A DNA stretch of 25,817 bases. Origin: a virus. Each line of letters opens with the position of its first letter. Position 1 is the first letter of the stretch. The position numbers and the translations under genes are program-made. The notes under the pieces are model-generated. The model was not told where the DNA came from and did not search any database. It saw only the letters and a program-made list of their open reading frames with translations. This document shows positions 14,232 through 22,383 of the stretch, piece by piece. Location of the stretch: the IMG/VR virus record IMGVR_UViG_3300030116_005755, positions 1-25,817 of that record; one strand, 5' to 3'.

Positions 14232-14612
14232 CTAAGATGGTTCAGTAGGATACGTTGGATTCAATGGGTCAAACCCCTCTTGTGACGGCATATCTCTTAG
14301 TGCTTGACGATATGTCTGCCATTCTGTTTTTTTGCTATCGGATAAAGGGCTGTCTGGAACTTGTGTCCAATCACTTTTAGCAAGTTTTGCATTGCGATCT
14401 TCTCTAAATCCTAAAAGATTTTGACCATTGCTGTAAGCTTCTATTTCTTCGCTTGTTGGAACTGATAAAGTACCATCTACACAAGTTGAAAGGATGTGTT
14501 GGATACCATCTACATGATACCCACCCTCTGGTATCATTGGGGCAAGACTTTCCTCTGAACATACTACTGTACTTAAAAATGATCCATCTGCATTATAAAT
14601 CGTATATTCCAT
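14232..14612 (-). CDS. Phage tail assembly chaperone-like protein (SDWTQ / YRQALRD motif)
   Basis: A 126-aa protein. The C-terminal half contains FREDRNAKLAKSDWTQVPDS then WQTYRQALRDMPSQEGF. This R-x-x-R-x-x-x-L-x-x-S-D-W-T-Q / Y-R-Q-x-L-R-D pattern marks the phage tail assembly chaperone family (Phage_tail_APC / DUF4376-like), usually encoded beside fibre or tip genes. The N-terminal half (MEYTIYNADGSFLSTVVCSE) is a small beta domain. It directly follows the J-like gene; its ATG overlaps the region of that gene's stop (TTAAAAATG). It probably helps fold or attach a fibre protein. Confidence 0.75.
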   Translation of the reverse strand: MEYTIYNADGSFLSTVVCSEESLAPMIPEGGYHVDGIQHILSTCVDGTLSVPTSEEIEAYSNGQNLLGFREDRNAKLAKSDWTQVPDSPLSDSKKTEWQTYRQALRDMPSQEGFDPLNPTYPTEPS

Positions 14613-14614
14613 TT

Positions 14615-17600
14615 TTAACCTGACAATACTAAAACTGCGATAGTGCCTTGTGAACCACCGCCACCGCTATCATTCCCTCGTAACTGTATCGAAAAACCTA
14701 CCGACCCACTGGTGGAGGTTGTCGTACCAGTCATGACCATCGGTTGAAATTCTCTTAGTGGGTTTATTGTGATACTACCCTCTTTTGCTTTCAAATCTCT
14801 ATAAGACGTATTAGCTAAAGTTACGTTGGAAGAAGTGGGGGTTACTCTTAAATAAGGACTTTCAACATTATTCGCGTGACCACCAATCTGTCCAACAACA
14901 ATTACGTCTGCACCTACTTTTACGCCAGAAAACGAAACAGTGACAGATGCTGCCGTACCGTTTCTAGTAAGCGAGTTACTAAACACCGTAGTGTTAGCCT
15001 GACCGAGTGCAGGAAAACGATCTACGTCAAGCGTACCTGCGGTAATTTTCGCAGCATCCAAACTTCCAATTTTTGCACTTGTAACCGCTAAATCTTGAAT
15101 TTTTGCTGCGGTAATCACTGCATCATTAATTTGTGCTGCTGAAGTTATTATTCCTGATGATGCAATGAGACCGCCTGTTATTTGATTAGCTGCTATCTTA
15201 TTTGTGGTGATAGCACCTGCCGCTATTTCATTTGCACCAATCGCATTGGCTGATATTTTTGCAGCCGTGATTGCGTCATCAGCAATTTTAGCTGTATCAA
15301 TTGTGCCATCAGGTATTTGACTTGCTGCAATAGAACCTGACAATTCGGAAAAGCTACTTGCGCCACCTGCGGCTGTATTCCAAGTTGACCCATCCCAAGC
15401 ATAAAGCTGATCATTTGTTGTAAGATATACATTTTGACCAACAAAATCACCGCTTGTTGGCAATGAGGAAACAGGTTCAATCATATCTAAACCTGCATCA
15501 ATAAATATTTGTCTTATGCCATTTTCAAAATCTGGATCATCTAAATATGTAGTTGTTGCAGATACTCCTGTTGTAAACGCTGATGCATTGCCCGAAAAGT
15601 CAACTGCCTTTAAGAAATAGTATCTTGTTTGATTTAAATTTAAGCCTGTCCGTGTAAAAGTTGAACCACCCGAAACACCGACCTTAGTTGCACCGCTTGA
15701 GGTATTTGTGGTATTTTCATAAATTTCTACAAAATTCAAATCTGCATCTGCAGGGTTTGTCCAGTTTATTGTTATAAATTTAAAACCGCCAGTTGCAGAG
15801 ATAGATGTGGGTAGACTTGGTGCAGTGGTATCGCCACCGCCAGTAAAGGTTGTTGTTGCAAATGGTCCTTTATTTCCTTGTACAGTAACAGCTCTCACTC
15901 TTATTTGATATTCTACACCATCAACAAGTGGTGTTAATTCAATACTTGTTTCGGGAGTGATTGTAGATTGATAACTGCTATCTGCCGTTGCTTTGTGTTC
16001 TACCTCATAATGAGAAATAAAAGAATTATTAGGCGCAGTCCAAGAAACTATTACGCTATTGATAAAAGTTCCATCAGCTTGTGTTCTGCCACCGCCACCA
16101 GTTGTTAAACTAGAGATTGTTAAATTATCAGTAAGACTTGGCAAATTACTGTCATTTGATTTTAAATCTGCTTCTTCCGCATTCCAACTAAAAGCAGCCG
16201 AAGAAGTTTCCCTAAGTGTCAATCCTACGGAAAGCTCTCCACTATCTCTACTCGCTTCAAGCCTCCAACCGATTACTTCAAAATCTTTCGCGCTGAACCC
16301 ATACCGCGAGTTTGTTATTTCGATAATATCTCCGACCTGCACCTCTAAAGCTTTCAAGCTAAATTTTGCGCTTAAAGTCATCGACTCCCTTGCTCTGAAC
16401 AAAGTCATTTTTGCAATTCGTTGTGCAGCAATCGCAGAAGTTGTGAAAGGCAGAGGAAAGTCTAAAACATTTTCTACACCGCTATCGTCACTTATAAACG
16501 TAGAACTCCGCACTTCGGGATAGTCAGCTCTGCGCCAATCATCTTCTGCATTATTGAACATTCCACGGACAATATTAAAATTATCTCTCCTACTTGGCTT
16601 AGTTTCCAAAGTTACTTCGCTACGGAAATCATCTAGCGTAAAACTTTTTACTGGCGTTGAGTATGCACCCACTACAAGCTGCCACTGCCCTTGTCCCCAA
16701 AACAGCGTTCCTGCACAAGAGGCTACCATATCTGCAAGAATATCCTGTGGCGATCTATCTAGAGATAATACGCCATTTATTTCATACCGTTTCTCTGTGC
16801 CGCTATCGCTTAAAGTGACGTCCTCATCGCAGGTGTTTGCAGCCGCAGAAAAAACAGTATCATTCGTATCACCGCCATTGTTTAAACCATACTTTGAGGT
16901 CAAATAGTCCCTTATACACAATGCTGCATTTGCAGAAAATGCTGTCGAACCGCTTCTTGGGTCAGTGACCTTTTTTCCCTGCACAACTGCCGTAAATAAG
17001 GGTACACCTTGTGTAAAAACATCTTGGTTGTATTTAAGGCGAACATACAAACAAGCTATGCCTTGACCCCGAAAGTTTGTGTCGTCTCCGCTTTGACCAT
17101 TAGCCCAATCAGGTGTATTTCCGTCGGTCAAACTATTCAAAGTAGTATAGACATTTTGTGTTGGCGAACCCTCAAACTTTTTAATTAAAATAGTCGAATT
17201 GCCATCACCATCTTGCCAAAGAGAAGTTGTAACATTTCCATCTGAGTCTAATGCTACCTCTTTATCATTAATATAAATCGTTCCGATATTATTTACTTCA
17301 TGACCTGCTAATGTAATTATTTGGTGCAAGTACTCATTGTTAGTACCAGTTGACTCTAGGTAAGTTACAACCCCACCTTTACGCACAGTTCCATAGACAA
17401 CTTCTTGTGCAGCATTCGGTGATCTTGTGTTTGTGAATAATCCGCGACTTGAACCAAAAGCACTGCTATCGAAATCTGGCATCATCGCTTTAAATGCCCA
17501 GTTTACTACCACACCGATAGCTATGCCGCCAATAATAGGTATTAAAATCGCAGGTATGACTGACGTAAGACCTAAAGCACTAACTATTGCAGTACCCACA

Positions 17601-17674
17601 ATAGTCGGATGCCTTGGCACATTATCCCAATCATTCCAATGTTTTACTGTTAAATCACCTAACTTATACTTCAT
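14615..17674 (-). CDS. Tail tip attachment protein J-like, with two fibronectin III domains
   Basis: A 1019-aa protein. Residues 24-61 are strongly hydrophobic (IVGTAIVSALGLTSVIPAIL and on), like the separate gpI protein of lambda, here fused at the N-terminus. Residues about 85-500 are the J/phage tail protein 3-type hub, with NAAQEVVYGTVRKGG and RYEINGVLSLDRSPQDILAD. FN3-like domains lie at about 512-612 and 618-708. A small module (residues 736-770, DGSTWN) follows. Residues 780-887 are low-complexity I-x-x-x-A-I-T-x-x-K-I repeats (DDAITAAKISANAIGANEIA), typical of trimeric fibre shafts. A beta-rich end follows. It overlaps the peptidase gene by 11 bases. The role is central tail fibre and receptor contact, forming the tip below the hub. 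Confidence 0.85.
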   Translation of the reverse strand: MKYKLGDLTVKHWNDWDNVPRHPTIVGTAIVSALGLTSVIPAILIPIIGGIAIGVVVNWAFKAMMPDFDSSAFGSSRGLFTNTRSPNAAQEVVYGTVRKGGVVTYLESTGTNNEYLHQIITLAGHEVNNIGTIYINDKEVALDSDGNVTTSLWQDGDGNSTILIKKFEGSPTQNVYTTLNSLTDGNTPDWANGQSGDDTNFRGQGIACLYVRLKYNQDVFTQGVPLFTAVVQGKKVTDPRSGSTAFSANAALCIRDYLTSKYGLNNGGDTNDTVFSAAANTCDEDVTLSDSGTEKRYEINGVLSLDRSPQDILADMVASCAGTLFWGQGQWQLVVGAYSTPVKSFTLDDFRSEVTLETKPSRRDNFNIVRGMFNNAEDDWRRADYPEVRSSTFISDDSGVENVLDFPLPFTTSAIAAQRIAKMTLFRARESMTLSAKFSLKALEVQVGDIIEITNSRYGFSAKDFEVIGWRLEASRDSGELSVGLTLRETSSAAFSWNAEEADLKSNDSNLPSLTDNLTISSLTTGGGGRTQADGTFINSVIVSWTAPNNSFISHYEVEHKATADSSYQSTITPETSIELTPLVDGVEYQIRVRAVTVQGNKGPFATTTFTGGGDTTAPSLPTSISATGGFKFITINWTNPADADLNFVEIYENTTNTSSGATKVGVSGGSTFTRTGLNLNQTRYYFLKAVDFSGNASAFTTGVSATTTYLDDPDFENGIRQIFIDAGLDMIEPVSSLPTSGDFVGQNVYLTTNDQLYAWDGSTWNTAAGGASSFSELSGSIAASQIPDGTIDTAKIADDAITAAKISANAIGANEIAAGAITTNKIAANQITGGLIASSGIITSAAQINDAVITAAKIQDLAVTSAKIGSLDAAKITAGTLDVDRFPALGQANTTVFSNSLTRNGTAASVTVSFSGVKVGADVIVVGQIGGHANNVESPYLRVTPTSSNVTLANTSYRDLKAKEGSITINPLREFQPMVMTGTTTSTSGSVGFSIQLRGNDSGGGGSQGTIAVLVLSG

Positions 17675-18101
17675 TTATATTCCAAGCACTGGTAATGTTT
17701 TCTATCGGCAAGGCTTCAAGCCCATCGTCATTCAGAAACAAAGCATGTCGACCCCAAGCGATACCCATTGCTTTACCTATCACCCATCTTCGACATTGGT
17801 CTGTTAAAACCAAACACCCCTTTGGCGGTAATCCATCAACCCTTGTAAGCTTTCCAGATATTGCTTCTTCAATCGTTCTTGCCTTAAAAATTTTCCGAAG
17901 CTGATCTCTTTTAAATGTTTCATTACCTTTATGATATTTTCCAACCCAATCATCTGCCCAACCTTTTCCATACATAGCTTTGAAAGCACCATTCGTAAAT
18001 GTTAAGCAATCATTGCTAAACCAAGCAAATGGCTGTCGCTTTACTCTAGCCACGTAATTATTCAAAGAATTTAAATCAGGAATTGTCTTCTGGTGGCTCA
18101 T
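17664..18101 (-). CDS. NlpC/P60-like cell-wall peptidase of the tail tip (DUF6950 type)
   Basis: The protein is 145 aa from the ATG at 18101, preceded by a purine-rich AGGGAAA. A longer reading from 18164 overlaps the upstream gene by 91 bases and is unlikely. The core FAWFSNDCLTFTNGAFKAMY places a candidate catalytic Cys (C32) at the start of a helix, followed by GKGWADDWVGKYHKG. AWGRHALFLNDDG gives a candidate catalytic His (H119). This matches the DUF6950/NlpC-like proteins at this position in alphaproteobacterial phages and the gp14 peptidase slot of gene transfer agents. Such enzymes open the peptidoglycan locally during DNA entry. The gene overlaps its upstream neighbour by 26 bases and the J-like gene by 11. 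Confidence 0.75.
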   Translation of the reverse strand: MSHQKTIPDLNSLNNYVARVKRQPFAWFSNDCLTFTNGAFKAMYGKGWADDWVGKYHKGNETFKRDQLRKIFKARTIEEAISGKLTRVDGLPPKGCLVLTDQCRRWVIGKAMGIAWGRHALFLNDDGLEALPIENITSAWNINEV

Positions 18102-18666
18102 TTTCCCTACCCCAAGGCACTTGTTTATCTTGTAGTCGTGCAACCCACCTAAAAAAACTATCATTGCTATTTGAGTAACTTTCTGTCGCTATTACTGCCG
18201 AATGACTTGCCTCTGTATATCTCCTGACCACTGGTCTCTCCAAAACAATCAAACGACTTTCTACAGTCAATTTTATTGAAGAAGTCTCACCAGTATCAAG
18301 GATTGTCATTTGATCCATAAAACCTGAAAAGACTTCTGCAACATGCGTTACTCCTTGCACTCCCCAGAATACTTCTACCAATCTTCCTTGGTAATTTTCC
18401 GTAAGAGCGTAGGAAAGGATCGTACTGTCAAGACCATTGAGAGTTAGCGTACAACCTCTGGTGGAAAGGTCACTTACTTCTTCCAGACCTTCAATGTTAA
18501 GCAGATTGCCAGTGCCAATATACGTTTCGGTATTGATCGTTTTGTCACCATAACCTGTCCACAAACGTAATGTAGCACTCGCAAAACTTAATTTTACCGC
18601 ATAAAACGGCTCAAGCTCACTATTGCTAAGTGCAGAAACAAGGCTTGCATTAATACTTCGTGTCAT
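18076..18666 (-). CDS. Tail hub-like protein (DUF2163/gp13 position)
   Basis: A 196-aa protein beginning MTRSINASLVSALSNSELEP. It contains LRLWTGYGDKTINTETYIG and GLEEVSDLSTRGCTLTLNGL, then LVEVFWGVQGVTHVAEVFSG. The S-x-x-L-x-T/S-G ... G-x-L-x-x-I-x-G-L-E-x pattern is that of phage proteins between the distal tail protein and the peptidase, corresponding to the DUF2163 hub protein of gene transfer agents but shorter. The C-terminal part has RRYTEASHSAVIATESYSNS and ends in acidic residues. Its ATG overlaps the TGA of the previous gene (ATGA). Assignment rests on position and a partial motif. Confidence 0.65.
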   Translation of the reverse strand: MTRSINASLVSALSNSELEPFYAVKLSFASATLRLWTGYGDKTINTETYIGTGNLLNIEGLEEVSDLSTRGCTLTLNGLDSTILSYALTENYQGRLVEVFWGVQGVTHVAEVFSGFMDQMTILDTGETSSIKLTVESRLIVLERPVVRRYTEASHSAVIATESYSNSNDSFFRWVARLQDKQVPWGRENEPPEDNS

Positions 18667-19262
18667 ACTACCTCTACTGCCCCAAATGTAATTCCATAGG
18701 TACTAACGTCATTCGCATCCCATGAAGATTCATTACTGCTTAATCTAAATAGCCCAGAGGCACTTGTAAGGTCTGCAGAGACGCTTGAACGTGTTTTCCG
18801 CAGTGCAGGGAATATTTCAAGGTCAGCCGCACTCCCTGTGCCTGTGAAGTCCAGTATGACCTTATGTAAGGTGCTGTCCGATCCTGTCCCAAGCTGTATA
18901 TAATCACCTGCAAGCAAAGTGTCGCCACTTGTGACCGTTGCTGAAACTGTCCTGTCACCTGCCGAACCGCTAATAGTAGCTGCTGTGGCTGTTCCTCTTG
19001 GGCTTGTTGCATCGGGATCATTTAGCAAAAACGAACCGAAACGACCGCGCAAACTTGCTAAAAAAGAAATCCACTGTTCTGCATTGGCTCTTTTCATTTT
19101 TGGCAGGGTTATATCTGCTTCCCATCTTTCTCCTGTGTAAGCATGGGTTTGACCTGCAAAAGTAAATGGACTTTCCGAATATGCTGTTGCAGTTACCATC
19201 GTCCACTTGATACTCTTAATACCTGTGGCTGTTGGAAGCGTTAAAGGATAACTTATTGCCAT
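18663..19262 (-). CDS. Distal tail protein-like component (DUF2460/gp12 position)
   Basis: A 199-aa protein. The N-terminus MAISYPLTLPTATGIKSIKW leads into a beta domain, with RWEADITLPKMKRANAEQWI then SLRGRFGSFLLNDPDATSPR. This K-M-x-R-x-x-A-x-x-W-x-x-F-x-x-x-L-x-G-x-x-G-x-F-x-L-x-D-P segment is recurrent in phage proteins just after the tape measure. The rest is beta-rich and ends FRLSSNESSWDANDVSTYGI. In gene transfer agents this slot is the distal tail protein ring. It shares one base with the tape measure stop (TAATG). Confidence 0.7.
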   Translation of the reverse strand: MAISYPLTLPTATGIKSIKWTMVTATAYSESPFTFAGQTHAYTGERWEADITLPKMKRANAEQWISFLASLRGRFGSFLLNDPDATSPRGTATAATISGSAGDRTVSATVTSGDTLLAGDYIQLGTGSDSTLHKVILDFTGTGSAADLEIFPALRKTRSSVSADLTSASGLFRLSSNESSWDANDVSTYGITFGAVEVV

Positions 19263-21190
19263 TAGGAAAATGCCCTCCCGAAACCACCGCCACGTCTTTT
19301 AGTATCTGCTACCGCCATTTTGGCACTTGCCGCTATCTCTGGCATCAATGACCTGATCTCTGTTCTCACTGTCTGCTGAACCCCTGTTGTGACGTTAATA
19401 TTCTGAACAACTGTGACGCCATCCCCACCACTTAAAGCAGAACGCGTATTGTTGCTGTTCATCACCGTAGCCGCGCTTTGGGGAACAATTAGCTCTGGAC
19501 CACGCTCACCAACTAAATACGGTTGCCTCGGGGAGATCGCGCCACCACTTGCCACTGGATTAAATAAAGATGAAAAGCTCACTGTTCTCAAACCCAATCC
19601 AGGGAATATAGAATTTAATACTGCATTTACAACGGTTAAGCGGAATATCTGCGCTATCACTTGCGCTACCGTTTGACGTATCAATTGTTTGAAATCGTCC
19701 ATAGTTACCTTTGTCCCTGCAACCATTTTTTCGAAGATACTTGTGATCCCATCACCAAGATTCATAGCCGCATCTACAAAACTAGCAAAAACAGGCTCAG
19801 TCTCATATCGGATTTGGTGAGTAATTTTTTCTATGGCTTCTTGTGCAGCATCAAAAAGCTCTGAATCTTTACCAATTTTTTGGAGTTCTTTTAGTTCATC
19901 GTTTAAGTTTTTTATGCCAAATGTATATTTATCTACAAGTTTTTTTGCTTCTTCAAACGCTTTCATATCTGTAATAATATTAAAAGCGCTTGGGACACCG
20001 TCTGCCGCTGTTGCTACAGCGTGCAAACCTTCATCGACCTCTGCTAGTGTTCCGCTACCAAAATCTTTTAAATTTTTAACAACGTGTTCTGGCAACAAAC
20101 CGTCAAAAGCTTCAGCTGCAAATTCTGCCGCTTCTTCTATTAAGCCAAGCTGATCTGCGGTATAACCTAAAGCTGCCGCGATTAGTAAAAGTGGTGTTCT
20201 TTTCGTAATTGCATTGAAAAATCGCATTGCAATACCAGAAGCCTTAATAGCAGTAGCTAATTTGACAAACTGCCTAACACCATTCACCACATTGATCGCA
20301 ACCCCTAAAGCAAGGTAGACACCAAATGCGATAGCAAAACTTCTGAGATTATCTGCAGCAAATTCAATCGCTTTAGCTAACAACCTAAACGCAAAGCCAA
20401 GAGTTTGACCAATTTCCGTAGCCAAACCTTTGCTGTTTCTTAAAATATCTGTAATTACATTTGTTAATTCTATAAAACCTTCGTTGAGACCACTTTGCGC
20501 GATCTGTCCTTGGAAATTAAAAACCGCATCCCCAAGCATCGACAGCGCACCGCCAGTAGTCTTAGCGAATTGATCCATTGCCCCATCTGCTGTGCCACCT
20601 GCACCAAACGTATCTAGTATAATTCTTGCTGTTTCTGCCGCACTATAAGAAACACCTGCCTCAAAACCTGCAAAGGCTGAAACGCCTCTATCTCTAAACT
20701 GATCTGCAGCCCCAATACCTGCCGACAAAGCCCTCTGAAGGTTCATCGCTGCCTCATCAAAGCCCATACCAAACTGAGCCGCGATATTACCAGTGGCTTG
20801 TAAAAGAGCATTTAAATCGTCTGCATTGCTTGATGCAGCCGCTAAAGAACCTGCACCTCTCTGAATATCCCTTAAACTGAAAGGCACTCTTGCAGCGAAC
20901 TTCTGCATATGCTCAAATGCTGCTGCACCTTCTTCCGCACTACCTAAGAGTGCAGTAAGCTGCACTTCAAGAGCCTCAATCTGTGCGCCTGTTTGTATTG
21001 TGCTTTTGATAAACGAACCGAAAATAGCAGTACCACCGACTGCTGCAATAGCACGACCTACCTTGCGGAAACTGTTTGACATTTTGTCTGTTGCCGCCTC
21101 AGTTTGGCGAGAAACTTTTTGCAAGTCTCCCCTGAGCTTCGCCATATCAAGCTCAATGCGAACTAGAATTTCGTCAACAGTCGTAGCCAT
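19262..21190 (-). CDS. Tail tape measure protein
   Basis: A 642-aa protein. Residues 1-40 are a helical start (RIELDMAKLRGDLQKVSRQT). Residues 45-240 match the conserved tape-measure core (FGSFIKSTIQTGAQIEALEV; LRDIQRGAGSLAAASSNADD; FGMGFDEAAMNLQRALSAGI). A hydrophobic stretch lies at about 283-305. The C-terminal 470-530 region (GITSIFEKMVAGTKVTMDDF, then LIRQTVAQVIAQIFRLTVV) is the lambda-H-type end domain. It is followed by GGAISPRQPYLVGERGPELI, a hallmark of phage tape measures. It sets tail length; at the usual 1.5 Å per residue this would be roughly 95 nm, a rough estimate. It starts by sharing one base with the TAA of the chaperone extension (TAATG). Confidence 0.9.
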   Translation of the reverse strand: MATTVDEILVRIELDMAKLRGDLQKVSRQTEAATDKMSNSFRKVGRAIAAVGGTAIFGSFIKSTIQTGAQIEALEVQLTALLGSAEEGAAAFEHMQKFAARVPFSLRDIQRGAGSLAAASSNADDLNALLQATGNIAAQFGMGFDEAAMNLQRALSAGIGAADQFRDRGVSAFAGFEAGVSYSAAETARIILDTFGAGGTADGAMDQFAKTTGGALSMLGDAVFNFQGQIAQSGLNEGFIELTNVITDILRNSKGLATEIGQTLGFAFRLLAKAIEFAADNLRSFAIAFGVYLALGVAINVVNGVRQFVKLATAIKASGIAMRFFNAITKRTPLLLIAAALGYTADQLGLIEEAAEFAAEAFDGLLPEHVVKNLKDFGSGTLAEVDEGLHAVATAADGVPSAFNIITDMKAFEEAKKLVDKYTFGIKNLNDELKELQKIGKDSELFDAAQEAIEKITHQIRYETEPVFASFVDAAMNLGDGITSIFEKMVAGTKVTMDDFKQLIRQTVAQVIAQIFRLTVVNAVLNSIFPGLGLRTVSFSSLFNPVASGGAISPRQPYLVGERGPELIVPQSAATVMNSNNTRSALSGGDGVTVVQNINVTTGVQQTVRTEIRSLMPEIAASAKMAVADTKRRGGGFGRAFS

Positions 21191-21414
21191 TAATCAGGAT
21201 ACCTTTCCATCAAACTCTCAAGCTCATCCCTTCGCAACGGTGGTGGCTTACCGCCAGAATGAAACTCAACAAAACCTTCTATGGCTAAAACAAATTCTTT
21301 GAAAGACATATCCCAAAAGTCTCTAGGGCTAATTTGCATTTTACCAAATGCTAACTTTTGCCATTCTGCCCAAGGAATTTCATCTAGCCGTTCGCCACCT
21401 CCTGCACGTTTCCC
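21190..21414 (-). CDS. Second tail assembly chaperone domain (Phage_TAC_6-like), probable -1 frameshift extension
   Basis: The frame is open from a TGA just before 21430 to the TAA at 21192-21190. It encodes, after the slip, 72 residues with LDEIPWAEWQKLAFGKMQIS, PRDFWDMSFKEFVLAIEGF and ELESLMERYPD. This is the pattern of the short chaperone that precedes tape measures in alphaproteobacterial phages (P-W-x-x-x-x-x-x-x-x-x-x-L-x-P-x-x-F-W-x-M-T). The conserved P-W start lies upstream of the only ATG (21339), and no ATG, GTG or TTG precedes it in frame. The slippery G GGA AAC at 21414-21408 would bring ribosomes from the gene at 21728 into this frame, giving a fusion of about 179 aa. Internal initiation at 21339 (49 aa) is the alternative and would lose the conserved N-terminus. 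Confidence 0.75.
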   Translation of the reverse strand, partial: GKRAGGGERLDEIPWAEWQKLAFGKMQISPRDFWDMSFKEFVLAIEGFVEFHSGGKPPPLRRDELESLMERYPD

Positions 21415-21728
21415 TCTTGTTGCTCATCGGTAATGATAAATGCTAATAACTCAGCAATAATTTTTAAGGTTTCTGTAAACCCTGTCGACCAGATAAGTTG
21501 CCCTACCTCTTTTTCGCTCAGATCTTTACCACTTGAGCGCAAAACAGGTGTTAATATTGCGATCATTTCCATAGTTGTAAGATTTACTTCTGATATTTCT
21601 TGTGCTGTTTTCAAAATGCCTTTACCAAGTCCTGTTTCGATCCGCATCAAAACATCCATATTGATCTTGCATTTGAAAGTCTGACTACTCAGAGTCAGCT
21701 TCACTTCTCCGCGCTTTGGGTTTGTCAT
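21384..21728 (-). CDS. Tail assembly chaperone, GTA gp10-like (Phage_TAC_11/DUF3356 type)
   Basis: The protein is 114 aa from the ATG at 21728, which has AGGAGGT upstream. The longer reading from 21767 has no such site and overlaps the previous gene by 83 bases. It begins MTNPKRGEVKLTLSSQTFKC, the N-P-x-R-G-E-x-x-L-x-L start of the GTA gp10 family. LMRIETGLGKGILKTAQEIS and LTPVLRSSGKDLSEKEVGQL follow. These proteins coat the tape measure during tail-tube growth and are absent from the finished virion. The last codons contain the in-frame heptamer G GGA AAC, where a fraction of ribosomes probably shift to -1. The gene overlaps the upstream gene by 44 bases. Confidence 0.8.
   Translation of the reverse strand: MTNPKRGEVKLTLSSQTFKCKINMDVLMRIETGLGKGILKTAQEISEVNLTTMEMIAILTPVLRSSGKDLSEKEVGQLIWSTGFTETLKIIAELLAFIITDEQQEGNVQEVANG
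21408..21414 (-). promoter_or_regulatory. Slippery heptamer GGGAAAC for -1 programmed frameshift
   Basis: Read on the minus strand the codons are GAG GGA AAC GTG; the heptamer G GGA AAC fits the X XXY YYZ rule and is in the right phase. A -1 slip gives GGG AAA CGT and enters the open frame of the second chaperone. Lambda uses GGGAAAG for its G/GT proteins. An AGGAGG lies six bases downstream (21402-21397) and could pause the ribosome or be chance. I did not find a clear strong stem or pseudoknot by eye. Confidence 0.65.
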
Positions 21729-21933
21729 CCTTGACCTCCTTAGTTTCAATTTCAAAAACTTCGCCACGATCTGCTACATCTGTAACAGAAGTTACCTGAT
21801 ACTGTTTTTTATTTGCAGTGATTACATCGCCCTCTGCAAACTTTACTGCACAAGGCACTGTAAACATAGTTCCGCGAGAATGACCAAGGATCATCGTCTC
21901 ATTAAAATGAATGGTAACTTTTTCCCAAGCCAT
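21685..21933 (-). CDS. Small protein between tail tube and chaperone, function unknown
   Basis: The protein is 82 aa from the ATG at 21933, eight bases after AGGAG; a TTG at 21939 is too close to that site. It begins MAWEKVTIHFNETMILGHSR and is beta-rich through AEGDVITANKKQYQVTSVTD, then charged to the end (KEVKDDKPKARRSEADSE). There is no TM and one cysteine. Genes at this spot in related phages vary. A role in tail-tube capping or completion is possible but not shown. The Shine-Dalgarno of the next gene (AGGAGGT) lies inside its coding region. Confidence 0.65.
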   Translation of the reverse strand: MAWEKVTIHFNETMILGHSRGTMFTVPCAVKFAEGDVITANKKQYQVTSVTDVADRGEVFEIETKEVKDDKPKARRSEADSE

Positions 21934-21945
21934 TCTCAAAACTCC

Positions 21946-22371
21946 TTAGACTGTTGCGAATGTAAATGCGCCAGAATTTTCCAATGTCACAGAATATGTA
22001 ACTTCGCCATTATGCTCACCTGCATATTCTAATGATGCTACCATAAACTCACCTGTGTACGTTCCGAAGTCTGGGACAATGATTTGAAAGTTGTGGAAGT
22101 CACTCGCACCGAAAGCACTACGCAAAGTTGCTTCCGAAGCTGCGTCTGTAAATACTCCCGAACCACTGATAGACATTGATTGGATGCCACCGTTTGCTAA
22201 TAATGCTCTTACATTAGAACTATCTTTAGTTGTAACATCTACCGCTTCATCATTCATTGTAAGGGAAGTCGATCTTAAACCACCGATAGTGGTATAAGTA
22301 TCTGAACCTGATGCAGCCGTATTATCTGCACCAATTTTTAAAAGTAGGGCTGAACCTTTTTGTGCCGCCAT
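21946..22371 (-). CDS. Major tail tube protein (TP901-1/Phage_tail_2 type)
   Basis: A 141-aa protein beginning MAAQKGSALLLKIGADNTAA. It contains YTTIGGLRSTSLTMNDEAVD, VTTKDSSNVRALLANGG and SMSISGSGVFTDAASEATLR, and ends YSVTLENSGAFTFATV. The G-x-x-x-L-x-x-N-x-x-x-x-D-x-T-x-K-D-S and I-S-G-S-G-V-F-T-D signatures are those of tail-tube proteins of gene transfer agents and P335/TP901-1-type siphophages. It polymerises as rings around the tape measure. The length fits the family. The stop of the previous gene is embedded in its Shine-Dalgarno (TAAAGGAG). Confidence 0.9.
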   Translation of the reverse strand: MAAQKGSALLLKIGADNTAASGSDTYTTIGGLRSTSLTMNDEAVDVTTKDSSNVRALLANGGIQSMSISGSGVFTDAASEATLRSAFGASDFHNFQIIVPDFGTYTGEFMVASLEYAGEHNGEVTYSVTLENSGAFTFATV

Positions 22372-22383
22372 GTCTTTACTCCT

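Noticed and set aside
16059-16523. 154-aa plus-strand frame inside the J-like gene
   Set aside because: It is antisense to well-supported FN3 and hub coding sequence, with no ribosome site or recognisable product.
17664-18164. 166-aa version of the peptidase starting at 18164
   Set aside because: It would overlap the upstream gene by 91 bases with no ribosome site, and its extra residues do not belong to the family; the start at 18101 is better.
21190-21339. Stand-alone 49-aa chaperone from the ATG at 21339
   Set aside because: It would lose the conserved P-W-x-x-W start seen upstream in the same frame and has only a weak ribosome site; the frameshift reading explains more. It is not excluded as a second product.
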